Origin: Occallatibacter savannae
Lineage (GTDB): Bacteria > Acidobacteriota > Terriglobia > Terriglobales > Acidobacteriaceae
Assembly: GCF_003131205.1 (NCBI RefSeq)
Contig: NZ_QFFY01000009.1
Location: forward strand, 1-64,000
DNA length: 64,000 bases
Reading direction: 5' to 3'
Of the stretch, positions 48,824 through 57,720 are shown in pieces; position 1 is the first letter of the stretch, and each line of letters begins with the position of its first letter. The notes beneath the pieces are model-generated. The model was not told where the DNA came from, ran no database searches, and worked only from the letters and a program-made list of their open reading frames with translations. Position numbers and translations under genes: made by a program.

Positions 48824-51823
48824 CTACCCCTGGATATCGAATTGCTCCGGATGCAGGGTCGGATCGCTCTTGATCAGGATGTTTTTGCTGAGCAGATCCT
48901 CAAATTCGTTAATCCAGCTTCCGTTGTTGGACTTGAGCACCTTGACCGTATCCGGGTGGACCCGCAGCATGACATCCGCCGATTCGAGGTGCCGCTTCAT
49001 CTTGCGCAGCTCGATGTAGATCTCGTTCGCTACGGTGCTCGGGCTCTTCACCATGCCGGTGGCCTGGCAGGTGGGGCAGGGAACCGACAGCGTACGCTCC
49101 AGCGACTGCTTCACGCGCTTGCGCGTAATCGCCACCAGACCGAAGTCGTTAAACTGCAGAACCTTGGTCGGAGCGCGGTCGCTCTTCAAGGCTTCTTCGA
49201 GAGCAGCCATCACCTTGAAGCGATTCTTGCGCTCATCCATGTCGATGAAGTCGATCACGATGATGCCGCCCAGATCGCGCAGTCGGATCTGGCGCACGAT
49301 CTCCGGAATCGCGTCAAGGTTGGTCTTGAGAATCGTGTCTTCAAGACGCGCCGTTTTGCCGACGTACTTGCCGGTGTTGATGTCGATAGCGACCAGAGCT
49401 TCAGTTTGATTGATGACGATGGATCCGCCGGACTTCAGCCACACTTTGGAACGCAGGGCCTTCGAGATTTCGTCCTGGATGCCGAAGTGCTCGAAGAGCG
49501 GCGTGTCCTTCGTGTAGAGCTTTACGCGGCGCACGAGGCTGGGCGAGAAGCGATTGAGGAAGCGCACGATGCGTTCGTAGTCTGCTTCGGAATCGACCCA
49601 GATCGACGAGAAGTTGCTGCTCACCTGATCGCGCAGGATGCGCTCGATCAGCGAGAGGTCGTGATAGATGAGCGCCGGAGACTTCGATGCTTCTGAGCGC
49701 TGCTTGATTTCGTTCCAGAGGTGAATCAGGAAGCGTAGATCGGCGCGAAGGTCTTCTTCCGACGCACCCTCGGCAGCCGTGCGGACGATGAAGCCGCCCG
49801 AAGCGTCGCCGCGCTCGTGAACCAGAATCCTCTTCAGGCGCTGACGCTCTTCGTCAGAAGCGATCTTGCGGCTCACGCCAACGTGCGAGACCGTGGGCAT
49901 GAATACGAGGAAGCGGCCCGGCAGCGCGATGTGGCTGGTGATGCGCGCGCCTTTCTTCGCAATAGGCTCCTTGGCGATCTGCACCAGGATCTCCTGGCCC
50001 GGCTTCAGCAGGTCAGAGATGATGGGCAGATCGGATGTCTGAGCAGAACGACGAGACGGTCCGCGACGGTCGCCGGAGCGATGTCCGCGATCGCCTCCAC
50101 GGTCTCCACGCTCTCCGCGGCCACGCCGACCGCGTCCCCCGCGTTCGCGACGCTGCGGTGCATGGCCATCGCCCGCTGGCTGGGCTTCCGCGGCTGCCGG
50201 TTCCTCTTCTTCTTCCTCTTCGGCATCGTCAGCTGCTTCTTCGCCGTTCTTGTCGTCGAAGTCGAGCTGGATGCGGTGGTCGAGATGCGCTTCCTGCAGC
50301 ATCTCGCCGAGCTCGCCGGAGCGGATCTGCGTGTGCAGCTTCTCTTCTTCCTCGTAGTCGTCGAGATCGTGCTCTTCGCCCTTGTGGTGCTGGCGCGAGA
50401 GGTCGTACTCCTCTCCTTCGATCACTTCCTCTTCTACGAGTCCTGTACCCGGCGAGAAGGCGGAGACGGCTGGAATGGATGCGGGACGAGGCTCGTCTAC
50501 ATGCTGCTCCGGCGGCTCGTGGCCTTCGGGCGGCTCTTCGTCCGATCGCTTCTTCTTGCCGCCGAGGCCAAACAGGCGGAACTCAGCTGGCGGAAGCGGA
50601 TCGACATGATGCGAAGCACTGCGATCGCCTTCGAACTCCGTGCTCTCCCGTTCGCTGTGTTCGCTTGCGCCCGGCTCCGAGGCGAACCCAACCTGTGGCT
50701 CCGACGCTGTGCCCAGCTCCGGCTCTACGCTTTCGCCGAGTTCGGATTCGGTGGACGTCTCGCCTGCAACAGCATGGGGTTCATAACCGGTGGAACCAGC
50801 TTCGTAGGTCTCTTCAACTACATCGTCATCCGGCAGGGCGGAAGCGAACTGAGACGAGGTGTGTTCCGGCTCCGCCTCTGTTAAGTGATCCTGCTGAACC
50901 TCCTCGACAAACTCCTGCTCTTCGATCTCGTCTGCTGAACTGGCCGCAGCCGCAGATTCAACGTTAGCTTCGGGCTCTTCCGCCCGGCCGCCGCGATGCC
51001 GCGAGAGCGATTCGCCGGGAAGCAGGCCGCTACCGTCCCACACGATCGGCGATTCGATGAGGGTCGCTGGCTTGTACGTGGATGCCGGACGCGGCGGTGC
51101 GGCAGGCTCCGCAGACTTCGTGGTCTCTGCAGGCGTGCCGCCGTACTTCGAAAGCGACTCACCCGGCAGAACGAACTTCTCGGCAGCTTGCTCTGAGCGT
51201 CCGCCTCGCGGTGCGGCAGGGGCGTGGATCTCGTGAGCCACCTCCGGCTCTGAGGGAGCACTCTCACCCGCAGTGGTATCGAGGAACTCTTCTGACTCTC
51301 CTGCGGGAGCTGCGGCTACATTGCTGCCCCGGCCACCGCGACGGCGGCGGCGGCCGCGCCAACGCTTTGCGCCCGGTTCTTCCGCCCCTTCAGCCGAGTC
51401 TTCTTGATCGTGAATGGTTGCCAGAGGTGCGTGCTCCGCCTCGCTGGTTTCAAGGCCGATCTCAGGGGCCCGCTGTTCGCGCTGTTCACGCCCGCCACCT
51501 CGCTGACCGCGATCGCCGTGGCGAACTTCGCGCGGAGGCTGGTTGCCGCCGCTGGCGGCAGCTTTCTCAAGCTCGTCGGAATCTTCCGATTCTTCGAGTT
51601 CGAGGAAGTCTGTGACGTAGAGGAAGGCGTCACGTTCCAGTCCGATATCGACGAATGCGGACTGCATGCCGGGGAGCACGCGGGTTACGCGTCCGTTGTA
51701 GATGGATCCGGCCAGCGTGTATTCATTTTCGCGTTCGTAATAGATTTCCGCGAGCTGATCGTCTTCTAAAATTGCAAGCCGCGTCTCATGCGGCGTGCTG
51801 GAAATACAAATCTCTTTTGCCAT
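48824..51823 (-). CDS. rng: Ribonuclease E/G family protein with large S1-domain insertion
   Basis: 999 aa. The N-terminal part starts MAKEICISSTPHETRLAILED. The S1 domain begins GSIYNGRVTRVLPGMQSAFVDIGLERDAFLYVTDF (about residues 39-75). It is interrupted by about 520 residues of Glu/Pro/Ala/Arg-rich low complexity, then resumes at GQEILVQIAKEPIAKKGARITSHI (about 605). The catalytic core has both metal-binding Asp (ALVAIDINTG; IIVIDFIDMDE) and the Zn-link Cys motif CPTCQATG. The symbol rne would be equally fitting. It follows the mre operon. Confidence 0.93.
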   Translation of the reverse strand: MAKEICISSTPHETRLAILEDDQLAEIYYERENEYTLAGSIYNGRVTRVLPGMQSAFVDIGLERDAFLYVTDFLELEESEDSDELEKAAASGGNQPPREVRHGDRGQRGGGREQREQRAPEIGLETSEAEHAPLATIHDQEDSAEGAEEPGAKRWRGRRRRRGGRGSNVAAAPAGESEEFLDTTAGESAPSEPEVAHEIHAPAAPRGGRSEQAAEKFVLPGESLSKYGGTPAETTKSAEPAAPPRPASTYKPATLIESPIVWDGSGLLPGESLSRHRGGRAEEPEANVESAAAASSADEIEEQEFVEEVQQDHLTEAEPEHTSSQFASALPDDDVVEETYEAGSTGYEPHAVAGETSTESELGESVEPELGTASEPQVGFASEPGASEHSERESTEFEGDRSASHHVDPLPPAEFRLFGLGGKKKRSDEEPPEGHEPPEQHVDEPRPASIPAVSAFSPGTGLVEEEVIEGEEYDLSRQHHKGEEHDLDDYEEEEKLHTQIRSGELGEMLQEAHLDHRIQLDFDDKNGEEAADDAEEEEEEEPAAAEAQPAGDGHAPQRRERGGRGRRGRGERGDRGGDRGHRSGDRRGPSRRSAQTSDLPIISDLLKPGQEILVQIAKEPIAKKGARITSHIALPGRFLVFMPTVSHVGVSRKIASDEERQRLKRILVHERGDASGGFIVRTAAEGASEEDLRADLRFLIHLWNEIKQRSEASKSPALIYHDLSLIERILRDQVSSNFSSIWVDSEADYERIVRFLNRFSPSLVRRVKLYTKDTPLFEHFGIQDEISKALRSKVWLKSGGSIVINQTEALVAIDINTGKYVGKTARLEDTILKTNLDAIPEIVRQIRLRDLGGIIVIDFIDMDERKNRFKVMAALEEALKSDRAPTKVLQFNDFGLVAITRKRVKQSLERTLSVPCPTCQATGMVKSPSTVANEIYIELRKMKRHLESADVMLRVHPDTVKVLKSNNGSWINEFEDLLSKNILIKSDPTLHPEQFDIQG

Positions 51824-52501
51824 CGTGCCTTTCCGCCCAGCGGATTATTCCGGCTGGGGCAATCGGCAAGGTGGAGTGGAGATGCACGCGGATGGGGAGG
51901 AGGTTGGGAACGTACCTGAGGGATGACCGATGTGAGACTCGCAAGCCGGGGGGAGGACCAGCACTCAACCTTCCGGGAGGCGCCGATCCCGAGCGATTGC
52001 TCGAGGCTGCGAGTGTTTCGTGATCGTGATCCGAAAGCAGAGAGTTTGTGGCCTTCCGATCGGTTACGACTGTTTGCGACGCTTCGTCGCAACCTTGTAA
52101 CCAGGCCCATGCCAACCAGATGATCGACATGAGCGGGGCCGTTAGACACCGGAGATCCGCGCGATCCAAACTGATCGCTGAAATCATCCGGCTTGCCCGT
52201 CTCTGCGTGCTCATTGTGAACCCGATTCCTGCCCGGCGCTCAATCCACCTGGACCTCGCCGGATATGGCATCCGCCTTGTGCCGCTCTCCGCTTTGCCGA
52301 TCTCCCCGCATCACGTGAGCGGCTGGATGGCATTGCGAAGGCACCGGCATCGGTGAGGATGCGAAGTACTTACAATCTTGTCTCCTGGGGCTCCGGAACC
52401 TCCCGGTGGACCTCAAGAGGGTGATACCCGTGCAATCTTGCCCTTCGGACCTTCGCTCCGACGCCGGATAACCTTGACGCCGGTGGACCGAAGCACCCAA
52501 A
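51824..52501. other. 678 nt intergenic region between rodA and rne/rng
   Basis: No credible CDS is present. It contains an 8-bp hairpin TTGCGACG-AAG-CGTCGCAA (about 52073-52091, minus strand). It also holds a 52.34-52.49 kb segment with long-range pairing and short direct repeats, annotated separately. Both flanking genes are on the minus strand, so this is 3' of rodA and 5' of rne/rng and may hold a long regulatory leader. Confidence 0.55.
52340..52490 (-). ncRNA. Candidate structured RNA or long leader segment
   Basis: On the minus strand, CACCGGCGTC (near the 5' end) pairs over 10 consecutive bases with GATGCCGGTG about 145 nt later (one G-U). Internal CTTCGG/CCGAAG and CCTC-TT-GAGG hairpins are present. 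Direct repeats GGTCCACCGG, CCGGCGTC and CAAGATTG each occur twice. It does not match RNase P, tmRNA, SRP or 6S motifs that I know. Classification as ncRNA is speculative. Confidence 0.3.
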
Positions 52502-53614
52502 TCAGTTTACGAACCTGCGCATGCGGATATTCATCACCACGCCGAGCGCGAGGAAGGTAAACAACACCGAGGATCCGCCGTAACTCATTAACGGTAAAGG
52601 GATTCCGGTGACTGGCATGAAGCCAATGACCATGCCTACGTTGACCGCAATCTGGAAGGTCAACACAGCCACGATCCCCATAATAATGAGGGACCCAGGC
52701 AGGTCGGCGGCTGTTTGAGCGTTTTGAATCAAACGCATCAATATGAGGAAGTATAGCAGCAGCACGAATACCGCGCCCACAAACCCATGCTCCTCGCTAT
52801 AAGCGGCGAAGATGAAGTCGGCATGGGGGATGGGAATGAATGCACCCTGGGTCTGGGTGCCCTTTTCAGCCCCTTTGCCCCAGATTCCGCCCGCGCCTAC
52901 TGCGATCTTGGCTTGGAGCACCTGGTAGCCAGCGCCGCGGGGGTCGTTATCGGGATTGATGAAGCCGGTGAGGCGCGCCTTCTGGTAGGGCTTCAGAAGC
53001 TTCCCGCTGCTCCAGCCACCCACAATCAGCACCAGCCCCGCGGCAATCAAGATGGAGGCTTGCTTCAGGTTGATTCCGCCGAGGAACATGCCGATGATCA
53101 GCACCGGAACGTAAGTCAGAGAGGTTCCGAGATCAGGCTGCTTGAGGATCAGCAGCATGGGGACACCGACCAGCGCAAAGCCCTTGCCGATCTCTTTCCA
53201 CGTGAGATTCCGCGCGCCGAGGTTGGCGAAGTAGCGTGCCACGGCCAGGATCATCACCAGCTTCATCCACTCCGAAGGCTGAAAAAGGATAGGCCCGAGT
53301 TTGATCCATCGGCGAGCGCCGAGAGCCTTGTGCCCGATGCCCGGAATAAGCACGGCCATTAGAGCGAAGAGGAAAAAGCCGTACGCCCACGGAACAAAGT
53401 CGATCAGCTTGTGATAGTCGATCCGCGACAGGACGAACATCGCGATGAGGCCGCCGACGATCCAGTAAATCTGCTTGGTGTGGAAGCCGACGTACTTGGT
53501 GTGCAGCGTGGCCGAGTAGATTTCGAGTACAGAGACGACGCACAGCGCTCCGACCAAGCCGAGGAGCATCCAGTCGAAATCGCGAAAGCTCATGAAACGG
53601 CGCATCTGGCTCAT
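52502..53614 (-). CDS. rodA: Rod-shape SEDS glycosyltransferase RodA
   Basis: 370 aa polytopic membrane protein. Its motifs include GHKALGARRWIKLGPILFQPSEWMKLVMILAVARYF, QPDLGTSLTYVPVL, PHADFIFAAYSEEHGFVGA and the ending GFMPVTGIPLPLMSYGGSSVLFTFLALGVVMNI. All are characteristic of SEDS peptidoglycan polymerases. It works with PBP2 in the elongasome. The start overlaps the mrdA stop by 4 nt (ATGA), so translation is coupled. Confidence 0.97.
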   Translation of the reverse strand: MSQMRRFMSFRDFDWMLLGLVGALCVVSVLEIYSATLHTKYVGFHTKQIYWIVGGLIAMFVLSRIDYHKLIDFVPWAYGFFLFALMAVLIPGIGHKALGARRWIKLGPILFQPSEWMKLVMILAVARYFANLGARNLTWKEIGKGFALVGVPMLLILKQPDLGTSLTYVPVLIIGMFLGGINLKQASILIAAGLVLIVGGWSSGKLLKPYQKARLTGFINPDNDPRGAGYQVLQAKIAVGAGGIWGKGAEKGTQTQGAFIPIPHADFIFAAYSEEHGFVGAVFVLLLYFLILMRLIQNAQTAADLPGSLIIMGIVAVLTFQIAVNVGMVIGFMPVTGIPLPLMSYGGSSVLFTFLALGVVMNIRMRRFVN

Positions 53615-55809
53615 TGCGATTTCACCTGCGTGGGTTTACCGGGGAGTGCCGGCTGTGGGCTGAGTTTCGCCGATTCCGATCCGGGTTGCGCCGGCTTGGT
53701 GGACTTCAGTTGCGGCGTGGCGGTGCTGGCTGCGGATGGCTTAGTACCGTTTTGAACGCTGCTCTTTTGAGCGGAAGGTGCGGCAGGTCCCGGTTTGGAC
53801 GCAACGAGCGACCTACCTGCTCCGGACGGAGGAGCCGCGACTGTGCCGTTTGCTCCGACATAGAACTTGCCGGCCTGGATCTTTGTTGCGGGTTCTCCCC
53901 GGCCGCCCGAGGCGGGATTCGGATTTGTCCAGACAGCGCCAACTTCGACAGGCGGGGGATTCGGAGCCTTCACCGGCATCAGGTTGTTTTGCAGGCGACG
54001 CTGCTTTTCGACGTACGCGGCGACGATGCGAGCGCCTAGGCGGGCAGGGTAGTAGCTGAACTCTCCGTGCTCCCAGAGAACCGCGATCACGAGCTCGGGA
54101 TTGCGGCGCGGCACCACGCCAACAAACCAGACATTGGGGCGGGTGTTATGGCCCTTGCTGGTCTTGTCGAGGGCCTGGTGGCTCATGACCTGGGCGGTGC
54201 CGGTTTTGCCGGCGAGATCGATGCCTTCGAGGTGTGCCGAGCCGGCCGTGTGGAAGAGTCCGGGCTGCGTCACCTGCGCCATGCCATCGGTGATGGTCTG
54301 CCAATTGTCGGGATCGATGGGTAACTGCGCATCGCCTGAGCCGGGCAGATTCTCATAGAGGTCTTTACGAAACTCGGCTGGAAGCTGATCCGGAGCAACA
54401 ACGTGCGGCCGAACCAGGTGCCCTTCTGACGCGATGCCGCCGATTATGCGGGCGAGCTGGAGAGGGGTCGCGGCCACTGCTCCCTGGCCGATGGAGACGT
54501 CAAGCGTTTCGTCGGGATACCAGCGGCGGTGGTAGTTCTTCATGAGCCAGCGCTGGCTGGGCATGAGGCCTGCCTGCTCGCCGGGAAGGTCAATGCCGGT
54601 CTTCTGTCCGTAGCCGAAAGCGGTGGCGTATTTCGAAATGCGATCGATGCCAAGCTTGTCGCCAAGCTGGTAGTAGAACGTGTCGCAGGAGTAGGGGATG
54701 GCGTTATGGATGTCGACCGCGCCATGTTTCTCGTCGCAATGGTGGAAATAGCCGTACGGGCCCCAGCCACCTGCGCAGTTCACATGAAGATTTTGCGCGA
54801 CGCCTTCCTGCAATCCGGCGACGGACATCAGGATTTTGAAAGTTGACCCCGGCGCAAGCTGCGCCTGGACGGCCTTGTTCATCAATGGGTGATCAGGGTC
54901 CGTGATGAGCTTGTTCCACTCGCCGCGATCGATCTTCACTGCGAATAGATTCGGATCGAAGCTGGGACGCGAGACCATCGCCAGAATCTCGCCATTGCGT
55001 GGATCCATCGCGACGACTGCGCCGTTGCGATCGCCAAGCGCGAGTTCCGCCGCTCTCTGCAGGTCGTTGTCGATCGTGAGCTTCAAATCCTGGCCCGGAA
55101 CGGCGTGCTGGATGCCGAGGAAGCCAACTTCGCGGCCATGGCTATCGACGATGACGTCGCGTGAGCCGTCCTGCCCGCGCAGAACCTGGTCGTACATCTC
55201 CTCGACGCCACCCTTGCCGACAACATCGCCAGGCTCGTACGCGGCGTAACGCGTCTGGTTGAGGTCTTCTTCGCTGACTTCGCCAACATACCCGATCAAG
55301 TGCGATGCGTAGCCATCTCGCGGATAGAGGCGGCGCTCGCCTTCAATGGTTTCGAGTTCTGGCAGTTCGTTGCGGTGAGCTTCGATGAAAGCCTGCTCGT
55401 CCGCGGTCACGTCTTCCTTGATAGGAATCGGCTGATATCCCGGCGCCTGCCGGTAGTGATGCAGCGTTGCCTTGAGCTGATCGAGGTCGAGATGAAGGCC
55501 GCGGGCGATCATCGGCAGGTCGGCATCGACGTTGCGGTTCTGCTCGCGAACGAGGAAGCAGGACACTGATGGATAGTTGTCGACGACCGGCCGGTTCTCG
55601 CGATCGAAGAGCTTGCCGCGGGGGGCAAGAATCGGCACCTTGCGGATGCGGTTCTGCTCGGCGAGCATGCGGAAGTTCTGCGCGCCAAGAATCTGCAGAC
55701 GCCAAAGCCCGGCCGAGAGCGCCAGGATGAGCGCAAGAATGGCGTACTGGACCACCGCGAGCTTGAGGGTGGAGAGCTTTTCGCCGCGTGTGACCTTGTC
55801 AAAAGCCAT
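53611..55809 (-). CDS. mrdA: Penicillin-binding protein 2 (elongasome transpeptidase)
   Basis: 732 aa. One TM lies near residues 16-36. A PBP dimer domain follows (RGKLFDRENRPVVDNYPSVSCFLV). The transpeptidase domain has Ser-x2-Lys in APGSTFKILM near residue 320, SxD-type SCD in PYSCDTFYYQLG, and KTG in LAGKTGTAQV near 534. A C-terminal tail of about 100 residues is rich in Pro, Ser and Lys and absent from E. coli PBP2 (633 aa). It crosslinks lateral-wall peptidoglycan with RodA. Confidence 0.96.
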   Translation of the reverse strand: MAFDKVTRGEKLSTLKLAVVQYAILALILALSAGLWRLQILGAQNFRMLAEQNRIRKVPILAPRGKLFDRENRPVVDNYPSVSCFLVREQNRNVDADLPMIARGLHLDLDQLKATLHHYRQAPGYQPIPIKEDVTADEQAFIEAHRNELPELETIEGERRLYPRDGYASHLIGYVGEVSEEDLNQTRYAAYEPGDVVGKGGVEEMYDQVLRGQDGSRDVIVDSHGREVGFLGIQHAVPGQDLKLTIDNDLQRAAELALGDRNGAVVAMDPRNGEILAMVSRPSFDPNLFAVKIDRGEWNKLITDPDHPLMNKAVQAQLAPGSTFKILMSVAGLQEGVAQNLHVNCAGGWGPYGYFHHCDEKHGAVDIHNAIPYSCDTFYYQLGDKLGIDRISKYATAFGYGQKTGIDLPGEQAGLMPSQRWLMKNYHRRWYPDETLDVSIGQGAVAATPLQLARIIGGIASEGHLVRPHVVAPDQLPAEFRKDLYENLPGSGDAQLPIDPDNWQTITDGMAQVTQPGLFHTAGSAHLEGIDLAGKTGTAQVMSHQALDKTSKGHNTRPNVWFVGVVPRRNPELVIAVLWEHGEFSYYPARLGARIVAAYVEKQRRLQNNLMPVKAPNPPPVEVGAVWTNPNPASGGRGEPATKIQAGKFYVGANGTVAAPPSGAGRSLVASKPGPAAPSAQKSSVQNGTKPSAASTATPQLKSTKPAQPGSESAKLSPQPALPGKPTQVKSQ

Positions 55810-55936
55810 GGGAAGCTACTACTAGGATACCCCTATCCTGAATTGTTCTCTGGATGTGTTGCCGGCGCCAGCCCCGTTCTTTTCGACCCTGAACCAACGT
55901 ACTCAACCAAGGATCGGCGGAACGAACCCCGGCGTC

Positions 55937-56458
55937 TCAGTCCCGGATTTTCGCTCGATCGAGAATGGGGAAGAGCACCAACGCGATCACCGAGTTGCCG
56001 ATGGCTTTGTAAAGCTCCGCCATCCAGTTTGTGTCAACCGACATGCCCAGAAGAAAGCGCACGACAAAAAAGTAGGTTGCGCTGCCGACCAGGGACAGAA
56101 CGAAGGTCATGATCAGCCGCACCGCGTGATTCTCAACGTTAACGAGAATGCCGACAGTGGCCGCGAGATAGCCGACCAGGGTCTTCGCGATGCCGTTGAT
56201 GCCGATCGGGTGCCCGGTCAGCGCGTCTTCAAAGATGCCGAGGATGCCGCCAAGAATCGAACCTTGAATCGGGTTGCGGCGGCTTAGCCCAAAGAACACG
56301 GTGACAACCAGGGGCAAGTCGAAAGCCGCATACCGGTGCAACAGCCGCGGCAGCCATGCCTGCAGGACTACGGCGAGCACAGGCACCAGGGCGTAGATCA
56401 ACACCGGGTAGCGGTGGATCTCGTAGTCCCGACGCGCATCGGCAGATAGCACTGACAT
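55937..56458 (-). CDS. mreD: Rod shape-determining protein MreD
   Basis: 173 aa with about five hydrophobic segments (VLIYALVPVLAVVLQAW; FDLPLVVTVFFGLSRRNPIQGSILGGILGIFEDALTG; AKTLVGYLAATVGILVNV). The GxxxGxxxD-like segment with Asp after GIFEDALTG and the position between mreC and mrdA identify it. It starts 2 nt after the mreC stop. It is part of the MreBCD inner-membrane scaffold. Confidence 0.9.
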   Translation of the reverse strand: MSVLSADARRDYEIHRYPVLIYALVPVLAVVLQAWLPRLLHRYAAFDLPLVVTVFFGLSRRNPIQGSILGGILGIFEDALTGHPIGINGIAKTLVGYLAATVGILVNVENHAVRLIMTFVLSLVGSATYFFVVRFLLGMSVDTNWMAELYKAIGNSVIALVLFPILDRAKIRD

Positions 56459-56460
56459 GG

Positions 56461-57636
56461 CTATTGCTTATCCCCCTGCGGCGCGGGTGCTGGTCTGGAG
56501 TGATCGGGCGGCTTCCCGGTCGTCTTCGGGGAAGACTGGAGGTCCTGCGCCGGCGGGGCCGCTGGCGCCGTGTTGGCCGGCGTGAAGCGATCCGGATGCA
56601 GGGGAGCGGTCGGCCGGCTCGGGAACCCGGGGTTGGACGTGTCGTTCAGCGGCTGCTGGTCTGGCGGAAGCTTGGGATCGATGAGCCCGGGGAGTTTCTC
56701 AGCCATGCCCTCCGAGGTCTTCTGCTTTTCAGCCTCTGCGCCCTTCAGGGTCTCGCTCGTCGCGATGTCCTGCTGCTGCTCTTGCGAGAACTGCGGTTCG
56801 GTCGCGGTGATGACCAGGACCTCATCAAGCTGGTCGAGATGCGCGGCCGGCTTGAGGACAACATCGACAAACCCATCGCGCTCAGGATCGTTGACAACCT
56901 TGTCGACCACGCCAACCGGAAGCCCGCGGGGGAAGATCTGATCTCCGCCGGCGGTCAGAACGCTGTCGCCTGGCCTGATGCGCTGGTCGCTGATGACGTC
57001 GACGATTTCAGGACGGCCCTGTGCGTTGCCGCGGAGGACGCCGCGGATGCGCGTCGACTCCATAATGACCCCGGCCCCGCTGGACTGATCGTTGATGGCG
57101 AGCACCTGGGCGGTGTGGCCGAAGACATCGCGTACCTTGCCGACGATCCCGTCTGGTGTAATGACGGCCATGTCGCGATCAATGCCGTCTTTCTTTCCCT
57201 TGTTGATGGTGAAGACGCGCGACTGCTCGGTGCCGCTGGTGCCGATGACCTCGGCCGTGACGGTCTTGTAGATGTACTTCTGCTGGAAGTTGAGCAGCGC
57301 CTGCAGACGCTGGCCTTGCTTCGCATCTTCGAGCAGCGCGGCCTGTTCGAGGCGCAGCCGGTCGATCGTCTTTTGCAGATCAGCATTCTGCTCGCGGACG
57401 TGGCGAAGGTAGAAATAGTTGTTCCAGATCCACGAAATTCCAGAGCCGGTGTTGTGCAGGGCTTTCTCGGGCGGGCTGACGATGCCGTTCGCCCATAGCC
57501 GAATCAGCCGAACTTCCTGCCCATCGCCCTGACCGGTGTTCGCACGCCGCACCTGCATGGCAAGACCCAGAATCTGCGCCACAAGCAGGGCCAGCAGCAC
57601 GAGCAGATTTCGGTAGCGAACGACGAAGGATTCCAT
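56461..57636 (-). CDS. mreC: Rod shape-determining protein MreC
   Basis: 391 aa. There is an N-terminal TM at about residues 9-27 (NLLVLLALLVAQILGLAM), a coiled coil near 75-105 (VREQNADLQKTIDRLRLEQAALLEDAKQGQRLQALLNF), then beta-barrel repeats (INKGKKDGIDRDMAVITPDGIVGKV; IRPGDSVLTAGGDQIFPRGLPVGVV). The last roughly 85 residues are Pro-rich and disordered, longer than in E. coli MreC. It links MreB to PBP2 in the periplasm. Confidence 0.95.
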   Translation of the reverse strand: MESFVVRYRNLLVLLALLVAQILGLAMQVRRANTGQGDGQEVRLIRLWANGIVSPPEKALHNTGSGISWIWNNYFYLRHVREQNADLQKTIDRLRLEQAALLEDAKQGQRLQALLNFQQKYIYKTVTAEVIGTSGTEQSRVFTINKGKKDGIDRDMAVITPDGIVGKVRDVFGHTAQVLAINDQSSGAGVIMESTRIRGVLRGNAQGRPEIVDVISDQRIRPGDSVLTAGGDQIFPRGLPVGVVDKVVNDPERDGFVDVVLKPAAHLDQLDEVLVITATEPQFSQEQQQDIATSETLKGAEAEKQKTSEGMAEKLPGLIDPKLPPDQQPLNDTSNPGFPSRPTAPLHPDRFTPANTAPAAPPAQDLQSSPKTTGKPPDHSRPAPAPQGDKQ

Positions 57637-57644
57637 GGGGAGTA

Positions 57645-57720
57645 CAGTTTCCAGTCATCAGTTGCCAGTCGCCAGTAAGCTCATCAGCTGACAGCTGGTA
57701 ACTGGAAACTGGCGACTGCT
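57645..57720. repeat. Heptad hairpin element 24 (NNCCAGT class), mreB-mreC spacer
   Basis: TTCCAGT CATCAGT TGCCAGT CGCCAGT pairs with GACAGCT GGTAACT GGAAACT GGCGACT. It is the same vocabulary as in the ribosomal cluster 40 kb away, and the only full copy outside it in this window. Confidence 0.88.

Noticed and set aside
52048..52356. 102-codon plus-strand reading frame in the rodA-rne gap
   Set aside because: No SD, Arg-rich composition typical of frames antisense or out of phase in GC-rich DNA, and no recognisable domain.
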